NCBI RefSeq assembly: GCF_014646815.1
Contig: NZ_BMNZ01000002.1
Span: 186,001 to 250,000 of the forward strand
DNA from: Terrabacter tumescens
GTDB taxonomy: Bacteria > Actinomycetota > Actinomycetes > Actinomycetales > Dermatophilaceae
Direction of reading: 5' to 3'
Length of the DNA stretch: 64,000 nt
Of the stretch, positions 8,145 through 16,555 are shown piece after piece; positions within the stretch are counted from its first letter, which is position 1, and each line of letters begins with the position of its first letter. The notes below the pieces were generated by a model. It was not told where the DNA came from, searched no databases, and worked only from the letters and a program-made list of their open reading frames with translations. A program made the translations under genes and the position numbers.

Positions 8145-9038
8145 ATGGCCCTCACTGGTTCGCGGCAGGCGCCGTCCCATGTCATCGCCCACCTCTCCGA
8201 CCCCCATCTCATCGGCAACGGTGGCCTGCTCGCGGGGCGCATCGACACCGAGACCCAGCTGCGCAACGCACTGGCCCGGGTCGAGAACGCCGGTGAGCTC
8301 TTCGACGCCCTCGTCATCTCCGGTGACCTGGCGGACAGCGGCGACCCAGCGGCCTACGAGCTGCTCCTGACGATCGTGCGGCCCGTCGTCGAACGCCTGG
8401 CCTGCGCGCTCGTGCTCACCGGGGGCAACCACGACGAGCGCCGGCCGATGGCTCAGGCGCTCTACGGCGTGGACAGCGACGACCCGCAGGACACCGTCAC
8501 GAAGGTCCGAGGCCTCCGGATCATCGCCATCGACTCCGCCGTACCGGGATACCACCACGGCGGCTTCTCGGATGCCCAATACGCTTGGCTCACAAAGAAA
8601 CTCGAGGATCCGGCGGAGCACGGCACGATCCTCGTCATCCACCACGCACCCATCACCTACCGTTCGCCGGTGATGCAGCTGCTGGACTTCGACGACGTCG
8701 AGCGGCTGCGCGACGTGCTGGCCGGCAGCGACGTCCGGGCGATCCTCAGCGGTCACCTGCACGTGACGAGCTTCGGCACGCTGGGTGCGATCCCCGTCCT
8801 CGTGGCCGGCGGCGTCAGCTACGTCGACGACGTGGGAGCGCCGCGTGAACTGCTCATGGGGGTCGACGGACCGCAGTCGTGGAACCTCGTGGAGATCCAC
8901 CACGACCAGGTCGTCGGCACCGTCGTGCCGATCGAGCAGCACGAGACGTGGCCGGCATTGTCGGAAGCCGTCATGGAGTTCATGGAGTCGGTGCCCGAGG
9001 AGGACCAACGCGAGGTCTTCTCCCGCAAACGCACCTGA
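8145..9038 (+). CDS. Calcineurin-like metallophosphoesterase (CpdA/Rv0805-type)
   Basis: 297 residues with all metal-binding blocks of the class III cyclic nucleotide phosphodiesterase group: HLSDPHL (about residue 15), VISGDLADSGD (about 64), TGGNHDERR (about 92), VIHHAPI (about 165) and LSGHLHVTSF (about 203). Such enzymes hydrolyse phosphodiesters with a two-metal centre; actinobacterial relatives such as Rv0805 act on 2',3'-cNMP and weakly on cAMP. No signal peptide is visible, so it should be cytosolic. It probably has its own promoter, 84 bases after the divergent pseudogene start. The true substrate is not predictable. Confidence 0.85.
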   Translation: MALTGSRQAPSHVIAHLSDPHLIGNGGLLAGRIDTETQLRNALARVENAGELFDALVISGDLADSGDPAAYELLLTIVRPVVERLACALVLTGGNHDERRPMAQALYGVDSDDPQDTVTKVRGLRIIAIDSAVPGYHHGGFSDAQYAWLTKKLEDPAEHGTILVIHHAPITYRSPVMQLLDFDDVERLRDVLAGSDVRAILSGHLHVTSFGTLGAIPVLVAGGVSYVDDVGAPRELLMGVDGPQSWNLVEIHHDQVVGTVVPIEQHETWPALSEAVMEFMESVPEEDQREVFSRKRT

Positions 9039-9140
9039 GAAGGCACAACTTCCGACGATCGACCTGTCGAGATGCGGCACCGCCGATCGACGCAGTGATG
9101 AAGGCTCGACCTGCGAGCCGCACACCTCGAGGAGTCAGAC

Positions 9141-9947
9141 ATGAGCACGGTGGAGCAAGCCACGTCGGCGGATGGCACCCCGATCGCCTACGAGGCCTAC
9201 GGATCGGGGCCGGTGGCGGTCGTCGTCGGAGGAGCCTTCTGCGACAGGGGAGCCTTCCGCGACGTCGCGCAGGTGCTGGGCGAGCTCGGCCTGACCGGCG
9301 TGACGTACGACCGGAGGGGCCGCGGGGAGAGCGGTGACACCCAGCCCTACGCCGTCGCGCGAGAGGTCGATGACCTGACCGCGGTCATCAGCGCCGCTGG
9401 TGAAAGCGGTTCTGCCGCATACGCTTTCGGCACCTCGTCCGGTGGCGCACTGGTCATCGAGGCATCCGCAGCGGGTGCGCCACTGACGAAGGCGTCGGTC
9501 CTAGAGGTCCCGTACCGGACCGCTACCTGGCCACCGCCCCCGGCGGACTACATCGAGCGGCTCGAGGCGTTCGAAGCTGCCGGAGACCGCGAGGGTATCC
9601 TGCGCTTCTTCAACCGGGAGGCCGTCGGCATGCCGGACGAGATGGTCGACGGTCTCAAGGGCTCGCCCATGTGGGAGCCGATGCTCTCGATGACCTACAC
9701 CGTCAAGTACGACGGGCTCTGTCTCGGCGGGGACGAGCAGGACATTCCGACGGAAACCTTTGCACGAGTGATGATTCCGGTCCTGACGGTGTGCAGCAGT
9801 GGGACGGCTATGCCGTGGCTGCACGACTCCGCCCAGGTCATCGCCGACGCCCTGCCCAATGCCACCGCCGTCGAGCTGCCTGGAGAGTTCCACCACGTCC
9901 CCGCCTCGACGCTGGCTCCCGCCTTGGCCGAGTTCTTCACTGGCTGA
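9141..9947 (+). CDS. Alpha/beta-hydrolase fold protein
   Basis: 268 residues after GAGGAGTCAGAC. It reads GTPIAYEAYGSGPVAVVVGG, then the oxyanion-side strand and TYDRRGRGESG, the nucleophile elbow GTSSGG (Ser about 99), a lid region around 135-195 and a late histidine in FHHVPASTL. This is the TAP/RsbQ-like single-domain layout. The substrate is unknown. The 3' end faces the convergent reductase gene and is closed by a long hairpin. Codon use is slightly less GC-biased than in neighbours (for example AATGCCACC and GAAACC). Confidence 0.85.
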   Translation: MSTVEQATSADGTPIAYEAYGSGPVAVVVGGAFCDRGAFRDVAQVLGELGLTGVTYDRRGRGESGDTQPYAVAREVDDLTAVISAAGESGSAAYAFGTSSGGALVIEASAAGAPLTKASVLEVPYRTATWPPPPADYIERLEAFEAAGDREGILRFFNREAVGMPDEMVDGLKGSPMWEPMLSMTYTVKYDGLCLGGDEQDIPTETFARVMIPVLTVCSSGTAMPWLHDSAQVIADALPNATAVELPGEFHHVPASTLAPALAEFFTG

Positions 9948-9963
9948 ACGGCTTTCGAGCAAT

Positions 9964-10004
9964 GCCGAGCGGATTCCTCTGCGGGACAGAGGAATCCGCT
10001 CGGC
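9964..10004. terminator. Strong bidirectional hairpin between convergent genes
   Basis: GCCGAGCGGATTCCTCTG at 9964-9981 pairs perfectly with 9987-10004 across a five-base loop (18-bp stem). It sits between the hydrolase stop and the stop of the convergent reductase. Confidence 0.85.
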
Positions 10005-10010
10005 AAATAG

Positions 10011-11033
10011 TCAGTTCTCAAGCAGGGCAAGCACCGGGTTGTGCTCCGGCGGGACGACCTCGCGCGGCGGTCCAGGGGGAGTGCCGTCACCGAACGGCGA
10101 TCCACCGAGCGACTCGCGACCGTGCGGCGTCGCCCAGTTCTCCAGGGACGGCCCGAGCGGGACGACGCCTGTGGGGTTCACGTCGGTGTGCACGACGTAG
10201 TAGTGCCGCTTGATGTGCGTGAAGTCGACCGTGTCACCGAACCCGGGCGTCTGGAACAGGTCACGCGCGTAGCCCCACAGCGCCGGCATCTCGATGAGCT
10301 TGCTGCGGTTGCACTTGAAGTGACCGTGGTAGACGGGGTCGAAGCGCACGAGCGTCGTGAAGAGTCGCACGTCGGCCTCCGTGATGTGGTCGCCGACGAG
10401 GTAGCGACGCGTGGACAGCCGCTGCTCGAGCAGGTCGAGGTTGTCCCAGAGCTTCCGGTAGGCCTTGTCGTAGGCCTCCTGGGTGCCGGCGAAGCCGCAG
10501 CGGTAGACGCCGTTGTTGACGTAGCGGTAGATCGGCTCGCTCACCGCCTCGATCTCGTCGGCCAGCGCGTCGGGGTAGAGGTCCGGCGCACCCTCGCGAT
10601 GGAACTCGCGCCACTGCGTCTCGAGGTCGACCGTGATCTGCTTGAAGTCGTTCGTGACGACGGCACCGGTCGGAACGTCCACGATCGCGGGCACCGTTAT
10701 GCCACGAGGGTATTCGGGGTCGCGCTTGAAGTAGGCGTCTTGGATGCGCGGTATCTGCAGCACCGGGTCGACGCCGCCGGGGTCGAGGTCGAACGTCCAG
10801 CTGCGCTTGTCGTGGGTGGGTCCGCAGATGCCCATCGACAGGGCGTCCTCGAGGCCCAGCAGCCGCCGGACGATGATGGCGCGGTTGGCCCACGGGCACG
10901 CCCGCGCGACGACGAGCCGGTAGCGACCGGCCTCGACGGGGAAGCCGTCGCGCCCGTCGGCGGTGATGCGGGTGGTGATGTAGTTCGTGTCGCGCTTGAA
11001 GCTCTTCTCGACGTACGTGCCCGGCTCGCTCAT
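10011..11033 (-). CDS. GST-fold hydroquinone reductase (glutathionyl/mycothiolyl-hydroquinone reductase type)
   Basis: 340 residues of the YqjG/ECM4 family. The thioredoxin-like half has the catalytic ARACPWANR (Cys about 46), the diagnostic DAYFKRDPEYPRGITVPAI block and VTNDFKQI. The C-terminal helical domain contains IYRYVNNGVYRCGFAGTQEAYD and EADVRLFTTLVRFDPVYHGHFKCN. Such enzymes reductively remove thiol adducts from hydroquinones. Actinobacteria generally lack glutathione, and ino1 (mycothiol precursor pathway) is in this window, so mycothiol is the likely partner (inference). The ATG at 11033 lies in a 144-base gap shared with the divergent GNAT-like gene. Confidence 0.88.
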   Translation of the reverse strand: MSEPGTYVEKSFKRDTNYITTRITADGRDGFPVEAGRYRLVVARACPWANRAIIVRRLLGLEDALSMGICGPTHDKRSWTFDLDPGGVDPVLQIPRIQDAYFKRDPEYPRGITVPAIVDVPTGAVVTNDFKQITVDLETQWREFHREGAPDLYPDALADEIEAVSEPIYRYVNNGVYRCGFAGTQEAYDKAYRKLWDNLDLLEQRLSTRRYLVGDHITEADVRLFTTLVRFDPVYHGHFKCNRSKLIEMPALWGYARDLFQTPGFGDTVDFTHIKRHYYVVHTDVNPTGVVPLGPSLENWATPHGRESLGGSPFGDGTPPGPPREVVPPEHNPVLALLEN

Positions 11034-11177
11034 GCGCCCCAGCCTAATTCGGTATGCCGTGTCGTCGAGGGGCGCCGTGCCGTTCGTAGAGGGGTGGTGC
11101 CTCCCCGGCGGGGGTCATGGTGCTGCGGCACCCCCTCGGGTCAGAATGGGGAGCATGACGGGCTGCGAGGAGACACG

Positions 11178-11828
11178 ATGCGTGAGCTCCGGCCCCTGAC
11201 GCCCGACCGGGTCGCCGATCTCGTCGGGACGTGCGCCCCGTGCACGTTCTGGCAGACCGTGCCCCGCAACGGGCACTCCGACCCGCGCACTCCGCTCGAG
11301 CTGCTGACTGACTGGGTCGAGACGGTCACGGCCGACTGGGGGCCACCCGGTCGCATCGCCTACGTCGACGGCGAGCCGGCGGGCCACGTGCTCCTGGCAC
11401 CGGCGCGGCACGTGCCGCGCCTCGCGGCCTTCCCGACCTCCCCGGCGGACCCCTCGACGCTCATGCTGGTCACGGCGATGACCACAGCCGGCCACGCCGA
11501 CCGCGGGTTGCGCAAGGCCCTGGTGCAGGTGGCGGCCAAGGACGCCCTGCACCACCGGAGCCGCTCCCTCGAGGCGGTGGCGGCTCGTCCGCTCGCCGTC
11601 TCCCGGCACACGTGCGTGCTCGACGTCGCGTTCCTCGAGAAGGTCGGTTTCCACGTGGAGCGCGACCACCCGGCATACCCACGCCTGCGCATCGACCTGC
11701 GCACCGTGGTCACGCTGCGCGACGAGGCGGCGGCAGCGCTGGCCCGCGCCCTCGCCTGGGTGCCGGGGGCGCGTCCTGTCCCGGAGACCCACCCCAACGG
11801 CCACAGCCACGCGCACGTCAGGGACTGA
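11178..11828 (+). CDS. GNAT-like acetyltransferase domain protein
   Basis: 216 residues from an ATG after GAGGAGACACG. It reads MRELRPLTPDRVADLVGTCAPCTFWQ, then PGRIAYVDGEPAGHVLLAP, a mid-region TMTLVTAMTT-like strand and helix, and CVLDVAFLEKVGFHVERDHP near residue 160, where the FLEKVGF element resembles the last strand-helix of GNAT folds. The two-cysteine CAPC motif and FWQ near the start recur in actinobacterial GNAT proteins of unknown function. The tail is His/Asn/Pro-rich. Acceptor unknown. It converges on cwlM, with only 35 bases between the stops. Confidence 0.7.
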   Translation: MRELRPLTPDRVADLVGTCAPCTFWQTVPRNGHSDPRTPLELLTDWVETVTADWGPPGRIAYVDGEPAGHVLLAPARHVPRLAAFPTSPADPSTLMLVTAMTTAGHADRGLRKALVQVAAKDALHHRSRSLEAVAARPLAVSRHTCVLDVAFLEKVGFHVERDHPAYPRLRIDLRTVVTLRDEAAAALARALAWVPGARPVPETHPNGHSHAHVRD

Positions 11829-11863
11829 GCGCGACCCGCCCGCCGAAGGCTGCAGGAGTCCGC

Positions 11864-13099
11864 TCAGCCGACCGTGCGGTCGGCAGGGACGGCAGGGACG
11901 GCAGGGACCTGCTGCGCGCGCATCGTCTCGAGGTGGCGACGGAGGTCGTCGAGCCGCAGGACGCCGGTGCGGGAGGTGTCGGCCTCGCCGAGGTAGACCC
12001 GCTGCAGGGCCACGACGACCGCCTCGGCGACGTGGTCGAGGATCTGGGCGTTGGCGAGCGAGGCGGCGTCGCCCTCGTGGCTGAGGTAGCCGAAGTCGAG
12101 CCGCACCGCAGGCATGCGCGTGCGGCGCAGCAGCGGCCAGGTGCGGGCGTGCGACCGGCAGTCGGTGAGGCCGGTGCGGGCCACGACCTCGCGCAGGAGC
12201 AGGTCGGCGAAGCTCTCGCCGATGACCGACCAGTCGGCGTGACCCGGGTTGTCGGGGTGACCGTAGAAGTAGGTCGACGCCCCGTGGGCCGAGCCGGACG
12301 CCGTGTGGTCGGTGTGCAGGGAGAGCACGAGGTCGGCGTCGCACGAGTTGGCGAAGGCCGCCCGCTCCTCGTCGGTGCCCCCGTCGGTGGCCTCGGTGTG
12401 GGTGAAGACGACGCTGACGCCGTGGGCCGACAGGCGCCCCTCGATGCGGCGGGCGAGGTCGAGGGCCAGGCGGGCCTCGACGAGCCCACGGTGGCCGTGG
12501 GCACCGGAGTCGCCGCCGCCGTGGCCCGGGTCGAGGACGATGGTGCGCCCGCTCAGGCTGTAGCCGCCGCGCCGGATGTGCTCGCGCTCGCGCAGGGCGT
12601 TGGCGGACCCGCCGCTGACCGAGCGTCGCAGGCCGGCGAAGGCACGCATCGTCTCGGGACCGACCGTGCCGTCGGGCACGAGCCCCACGGCGGCCTGGAA
12701 GGCGCGTAAGGCCGAGTCGGTGCTGGGACCGTGTAGGCCGTCGACCTTGCCGGGGGTGAAGCCGAGCTCGGCGAGGCGCGCCTGCAGGGCCACGACGTCG
12801 TCACCCTCGATGAAGTGCTCGGGCAGGTAGCGCAGCACCCGGTCACCGAGCGCCCAGCGCGCGCCGTCGAGGACGGCATACGTGGACCGTCCGACGACGC
12901 CGTCGACGATGAGCCCGCGGCGCTGCTGGAAGGACTTGACGGCCTGCTCGACGCGCTCGTCGAAGATGGGCTCGCCGAAGCGGTCGCTGTGCCCCGGACC
13001 GCCGGGCAGGTCGCCCGAGAGGACGAGACGTTCGCACACGGCGGCCACGGCGGGGCCTGAGTCGCCGCGCCGGAGGACGACTGACTGCTGGGGGGTCAT
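11864..13099 (-). CDS. cwlM: CwlM-like peptidoglycan-binding/amidase_3 protein
   Basis: 411 residues. Two PG_binding_1 repeats (about 10-70 and 88-150) precede an amidase_3 domain (about 180-375). Zinc-ligand positions are present: H in VLDPGHGG, E in GLVEARLALD and H in SLHTDH. The usual catalytic Glu block near the end reads RLDFGYLS, with Asp where active amidases have Glu. No signal peptide is seen, so the protein should be cytoplasmic, as M. tuberculosis CwlM, a PknB-phosphorylated activator of MurA. I chose the ATG at 13099 (AAGGAGCCGAG upstream). The trx neighbours match the mycobacterial locus. Confidence 0.88.
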   Translation of the reverse strand: MTPQQSVVLRRGDSGPAVAAVCERLVLSGDLPGGPGHSDRFGEPIFDERVEQAVKSFQQRRGLIVDGVVGRSTYAVLDGARWALGDRVLRYLPEHFIEGDDVVALQARLAELGFTPGKVDGLHGPSTDSALRAFQAAVGLVPDGTVGPETMRAFAGLRRSVSGGSANALREREHIRRGGYSLSGRTIVLDPGHGGGDSGAHGHRGLVEARLALDLARRIEGRLSAHGVSVVFTHTEATDGGTDEERAAFANSCDADLVLSLHTDHTASGSAHGASTYFYGHPDNPGHADWSVIGESFADLLLREVVARTGLTDCRSHARTWPLLRRTRMPAVRLDFGYLSHEGDAASLANAQILDHVAEAVVVALQRVYLGEADTSRTGVLRLDDLRRHLETMRAQQVPAVPAVPADRTVG

Positions 13100-13190
13100 C
13101 TCGGCTCCTTTCCTCGGAGGGCTCCGAACGGGTCGCGGTGGGCTGTGCGTCTGTCGGGAGTGGTCGGGCGCCGTCTGCAGCGTAGTACGC

Positions 13191-13227
13191 CGAAGGGGTG
13201 GCACCGTGACGGTGGACCACCCCTTCG
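13191..13227 (-). terminator. Hairpin downstream of trxA
   Basis: CGAAGGGGTGG (13191-13201) pairs with CCACCCCTTCG (13217-13227), with an inner CACC/GGTG extension. It lies just after the trxA stop on the minus strand. Between it and cwlM (13100-13190) I see only the cwlM ribosome site. Confidence 0.7.
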
Positions 13228-13240
13228 TGACCGGAGCCGG

Positions 13241-13564
13241 TCAGCCGATGAACTCCTCGAGCTCACGGAGCAGCTTGGGCTTCGGGTGCGCGCCGACGAT
13301 GGTCTTGACGACCTCGCCCTTGACGTAGACGTTCAGCGTGGGGATCGAGACGACGCCGTAGCGGGCGGCGGTGTCGACGTTGGCGTCGGTGTCGAGCTTG
13401 ACGACCTCGATCTTGTCGCCGTACTGCTCGTTGATCTCCTCGAGGATGGGGGCGACCTTGCGGCACGGGCCGCACCACGTCGCCCAGAAGTCGACGAGCA
13501 CGGGCTTGTCGCTCATGAGGACGTCGTCGGCGAAGGTGGCGTCGGTCGTGTTCTTCAGTGCCAT
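13241..13564 (-). CDS. trxA: Thioredoxin
   Basis: 107 residues with the canonical active site FWATWCGPCRKVAP (Cys31 and Cys34), the cis-proline segment VVSIPTLNVY and a C-terminal helix ending ELEEFIG. It reduces protein disulfides and is itself recycled by the adjacent trxB product. The ATG at 13564 follows GAAGGAATCTCC on the minus strand. Expression with trxB is likely, with 59 bases between them. In M. tuberculosis the equivalent pair (trxB2-trxC) sits between sigM and cwlM, as here. Confidence 0.96.
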   Translation of the reverse strand: MALKNTTDATFADDVLMSDKPVLVDFWATWCGPCRKVAPILEEINEQYGDKIEVVKLDTDANVDTAARYGVVSIPTLNVYVKGEVVKTIVGAHPKPKLLRELEEFIG

Positions 13565-13623
13565 GGAGATTCCTTCTCGGTGGTGCGGCGGGGTTCTGGG
13601 AGGTTCTGGGCGTGGGCCCGAGG

Positions 13624-14667
13624 TTAGGCGTCGGCGCCGACGGTGGCGCGCGGGTTGGGGATCTCGCCCGAGTCGGTCTCGTCGATGACGGCGGCCTCGG
13701 CGGCGGCCTCGGCCGGGGTGGAGGTGTCCTCGAGGGCTGCGAGGTAGTGCTCGGCGTCGAGGGCGGCGGCGCAGCCGGAGCCGGCGGCGGTGATGGCCTG
13801 GCGGTAGGTGTGGTCGACGAGGTCGCCGCAGGCGAAGACGCCGGGGACGTTGGTGCGGGTCGAGCGGCCGTCGACGAGGACGTAGCCCGCGTCGTCGGTG
13901 TCCACGACATCCGTGACGAGCTCGTTGCGGGGGTCGTGGCCGATGGCGACGAACAGGCCGGTGATCTCGAGGTCGCGGGTCTCGCCGGTGACGGTGTCGC
14001 GCAGGGTGACGCCGGTGAGCTTGCCCTCGCCGTGGATCTCGGCGACCCCGGAGTTCAAGGCGAAGCGGATCTTGTCGTTGGCGTGGGCGCGGTCGGCCAT
14101 GATCTTGCTGGCGCGCAGGGCATCGCGGCGGTGGATGATGGTGACGGTGCGGGCGAACTTCGTCAGGAAGGTCGCCTCCTCGATGGCCGAGTCGCCGCCG
14201 CCGACGACGGCGATGTCCTGGTCGCGGAAGAAGAACCCGTCGCAGGTGGCGCACCAGGAGACGCCGTGGCCGGAGAGCTCCTTCTCGCGGGGCAGGCCGA
14301 GCTCGCGGTAGGCCGAGCCCATCGCGAGGATGACCGAGCGGGCCCGGTGGACGGTGCCCTCGCCGTCGGTGACGGTCTTGACCTCACCGGTGAGGTCGAC
14401 GGCGGTGACGTCGTCGGTGATCAGCTGCGCGCCGAAGCGTTCGGCCTGGGCGCGCATGCCGTCCATGAGGTCCGGGCCCATGATGCCGTCCTTGAACCCG
14501 GGGAAGTTCTCGACCTCGGTGGTGTTCATCAGCGCGCCACCGGCGGTCACGGCGCCCTCGAAGACGAGGGGCTCGAGGTTGGCGCGGGCGGCGTAGACGG
14601 CGGCGGTGTAGCCCGCGGGGCCGGAGCCGATGATGATGACGTTGCGGACGGTGTCCGTAGTGGACAT
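13624..14667 (-). CDS. trxB: Thioredoxin reductase (NADPH, FAD)
   Basis: 347 residues. The FAD dinucleotide fold starts [19 protein letters not shown] (about 11-29). The redox disulfide is WCATC (Cys139/Cys142). The NADPH site is [12 protein letters not shown] (about 160), and the C-terminal FAD-contact segment reads [28 protein letters not shown]. It transfers electrons from NADPH to TrxA. The chosen ATG at 14667 has AGGAG upstream; upstream in-frame codons to 14778 lack family similarity. The ~30-residue Ala/Glu-rich tail beyond the conserved core is common in actinobacterial TrxB. Confidence 0.96.
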   Translation of the reverse strand: MSTTDTVRNVIIIGSGPAGYTAAVYAARANLEPLVFEGAVTAGGALMNTTEVENFPGFKDGIMGPDLMDGMRAQAERFGAQLITDDVTAVDLTGEVKTVTDGEGTVHRARSVILAMGSAYRELGLPREKELSGHGVSWCATCDGFFFRDQDIAVVGGGDSAIEEATFLTKFARTVTIIHRRDALRASKIMADRAHANDKIRFALNSGVAEIHGEGKLTGVTLRDTVTGETRDLEITGLFVAIGHDPRNELVTDVVDTDDAGYVLVDGRSTRTNVPGVFACGDLVDHTYRQAITAAGSGCAAALDAEHYLAALEDTSTPAEAAAEAAVIDETDSGEIPNPRATVGADA

Positions 14668-14861
14668 GTGTGCTGCTCCTCGTGACGCTCTCGTGTCGCT
14701 CTCGGGACCCGCTCTGCCTCCCGTCCGCGCACCGGCACGAGCCGGGACGGCGGGAGCGGCGAGCCGCATAGGCCTCAACCGATCCTAGGCGGTCGTTGTT
14801 CCCGCGCCCGTCAGCGGCGGAGCGGCCCGGCGCGTGGCGCCCGGTGTCGCGGGTCGGCCGT

Positions 14862-14924
14862 GCCGAGAGGGCCGAGAGGGCCGAGAGGGCCGAGAGGGCC
14901 GAGAGGGCCGAGAGGGCCGAGAGG
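14862..14924. repeat. Tandem repeat, seven copies of a 9-mer
   Basis: Seven exact copies of GCCGAGAGG in the 269-base gap between the trxB start and the stop of the putative anti-sigma gene. The copy number suggests slippage-prone DNA. The rest of the gap (14668-14861, 14925-14936) shows only the trxB ribosome site. Confidence 0.9.
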
Positions 14925-14936
14925 GGCCTGTGGGGC

Positions 14937-15800
14937 TCAGGGGACCGGCGTGGCGCTGGCCAGCACGCCGGGAGCACCGGTCGTGCAGCTGCGCTCGACG
15001 GCCCAGACCGTGCTCGCTCCGGCCCGCGTCACGACGACGACGACCGCGGGGCGCCCGTCGAACGTCGCGACGTCGGCCGACACGGCGTCGGGCGCCGGGT
15101 CGGTGCCGTCGAGCGCCCCGATCTCCTCGAGGCAGGCCTCGAGACCGATGGGGGTGGCGATGGGACCGATGCCCGGCGACTCGGCGGCGAGGTCGCGGAT
15201 CTGCTCACCGGGGTGGTCGAGCAGCGTCCGTGCCTGGGCGGCGAGCGTGCCGGCGGAGTATGCCGTCGTGCTGAGCTGGATGTGCAGCCCGGTCGTCGTG
15301 GGCGGCGGGCTCGACGGCGTCGCGCCGGCCACCGAGCTGTACGTGTCGCCGACGACCGCGGCGCCGTTGGGCCGCTTGGTCACGTGCAGGGCCGAGGCCC
15401 CCACGGCGACGACAGCGGCTGCCGCGGCCACCGCAGCGGCGAGGTAGATCGGCTTGGGCCGCTCGGCGCGTGAGGGCATCGCAAGGACCGTGCCGCCCCC
15501 CGTCGGGTGTCCCGTCCTCCCGGTCGCGTCGGAGCCCGCCGCAGACCTGGTGGCGAGGAGCGGCCCGGGGTCGACGCGCAGGCGGGCGGCCTCGAGCAGC
15601 GCCGCCTCGATGCGGTCGGACACCGCGTCGGGCATCGGGCCGGGGTCGGACGCGTCGGCGAGCAGGGAGCGCACGCGGGACTCGGTGGCCGGGTCGAGGC
15701 GCGGCTCGGGCGCGTCGTCCTCGATCTCGTGGTCGATCTCGTGGTCGGGCTCGTGGTCGGGCTCGTGGTCGGGCTCAGGGGGGTTCGCGGACTCGTCCAC
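14937..15800 (-). CDS. Putative anti-sigma-M factor / exported membrane-anchored protein
   Basis: About 287 residues from a GTG at 15800 with AAGGA upstream; an ATG at 15914 would add 38 residues but lacks a ribosome site. The N-terminus is acidic and repetitive (EPDHEPDHEIDHE, 12-bp DNA repeat at about 15721-15776). A cytoplasmic segment LDPATESRVRSLLADA follows, then one hydrophobic helix (IYLAAAVAAAAAVVAVGASA) and a Ser/Thr/Pro-rich outer part with three cysteines. Position after sigM and topology match RsmA (Rv3912), the SigM anti-sigma factor of mycobacteria. Sequence similarity is not obvious, so function is inferred from context. Confidence 0.6.
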   Translation of the reverse strand: MDESANPPEPDHEPDHEPDHEIDHEIEDDAPEPRLDPATESRVRSLLADASDPGPMPDAVSDRIEAALLEAARLRVDPGPLLATRSAAGSDATGRTGHPTGGGTVLAMPSRAERPKPIYLAAAVAAAAAVVAVGASALHVTKRPNGAAVVGDTYSSVAGATPSSPPPTTTGLHIQLSTTAYSAGTLAAQARTLLDHPGEQIRDLAAESPGIGPIATPIGLEACLEEIGALDGTDPAPDAVSADVATFDGRPAVVVVVTRAGASTVWAVERSCTTGAPGVLASATPVP

Positions 15801-15980
15801 CGATGTGGTCCTTCGGGCAGAGCGTGCAGTGGTCGTACGGGCAGGCAGGGGTATGCCGGTCGCCGTGGTTTCGACGGCCCCCTGTGGCCGTCGGGTTCCA
15901 CCGGATTCAACCATTGTTCGGCGGGATCATCGTTCGGCGGGATCGCGGCGCCGGCCTGCTGGTGCTGCGCCGAGCTGCGG

Positions 15981-16553
15981 TCAGTCCGCCTCGACCGGCC
16001 GGACCCCGGGGGTCAGGCCGAGGTGCTGGGCCAGTGCTGCCCGTCCGCGCGCGCAGCGGGACTTGATGGTGCCCTCGGCGACACCGAGGATGACGGCGGC
16101 TTCGGCGACGGGCACGGCGTGCATGTCGACGAGGACGAGCGCCGCCCGCTGTCCCTCGGGCAGCTTGGCGAGGGCCTCCTGGATGTCGAGGCGCACCTCG
16201 GTGGAGGCGTGGTGGTCGTGCCGGTCGGCGAGCTCGTACTCGGGCAGCTCGGCCGTCGGCTTGCGCCGTCGCAGCCGGTCGAGGCAGGCGTTGACGATGA
16301 TGCGGTGCAGCCAGGTCGTGACGGCCGCCTCGCCGCGGAACGAGTCGGCACGGCGGAAGGCGGCGATGAAGCCGTCCTGCACGCAGTCGGCGGCCAGCTC
16401 CGGGTCGCGCACGGTGCGCAGCGCGACGGCCCACATCCGGTCCTTGTGCCGACGGAAGAGCTCGGCGAAGGCATGGTCGTCGCCGTCGACGTGCAGTGCC
16501 AGCAGCTCCCGGTCGCTGAGGTCGGCGACCGGGGCGGCGTCCCCCGAGCTCAC
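15981..16553 (-). CDS. sigM: ECF RNA polymerase sigma factor SigM
   Basis: 190 residues from a GTG two bases after the stop of the pseudokinase gene, indicating coupling. Region 2 reads FAELFRRHKDRMWAVALR through DCVQDGFIAAFRRADSF to TTWLHRIIVNACLDRLRRRK. Region 4 reads ALAKLPEGQRAALVLVDM to EAAVILGVAEGTIKSRCARGRAAL, the promoter -35 reader. In mycobacteria SigM is a late-stationary-phase regulator that controls, among others, esx genes, which is relevant given the WXG100 locus in this window. A 180-base gap separates it from the downstream putative anti-sigma gene; two copies of GTTCGGCGGGATC lie in that gap. Confidence 0.92.
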   Translation of the reverse strand: MSSGDAAPVADLSDRELLALHVDGDDHAFAELFRRHKDRMWAVALRTVRDPELAADCVQDGFIAAFRRADSFRGEAAVTTWLHRIIVNACLDRLRRRKPTAELPEYELADRHDHHASTEVRLDIQEALAKLPEGQRAALVLVDMHAVPVAEAAVILGVAEGTIKSRCARGRAALAQHLGLTPGVRPVEAD

Positions 16554-16555
16554 GG

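Noticed and set aside
10041-11177. In-frame upstream extension of the acetyltransferase-like gene
   Set aside because: It would run antisense through the whole reductase gene. The ATG at 11178 has GAGGAG just before it, and family-like sequence begins there.
13016-13240. Upstream extension of cwlM to 13204
   Set aside because: The extra residues are basic and unlike the family; the ATG at 13099 has AAGGAG at good spacing.
14862-14924. Possible CRISPR array
   Set aside because: The unit is a 9-mer repeated head to tail with no spacers and no cas genes nearby.
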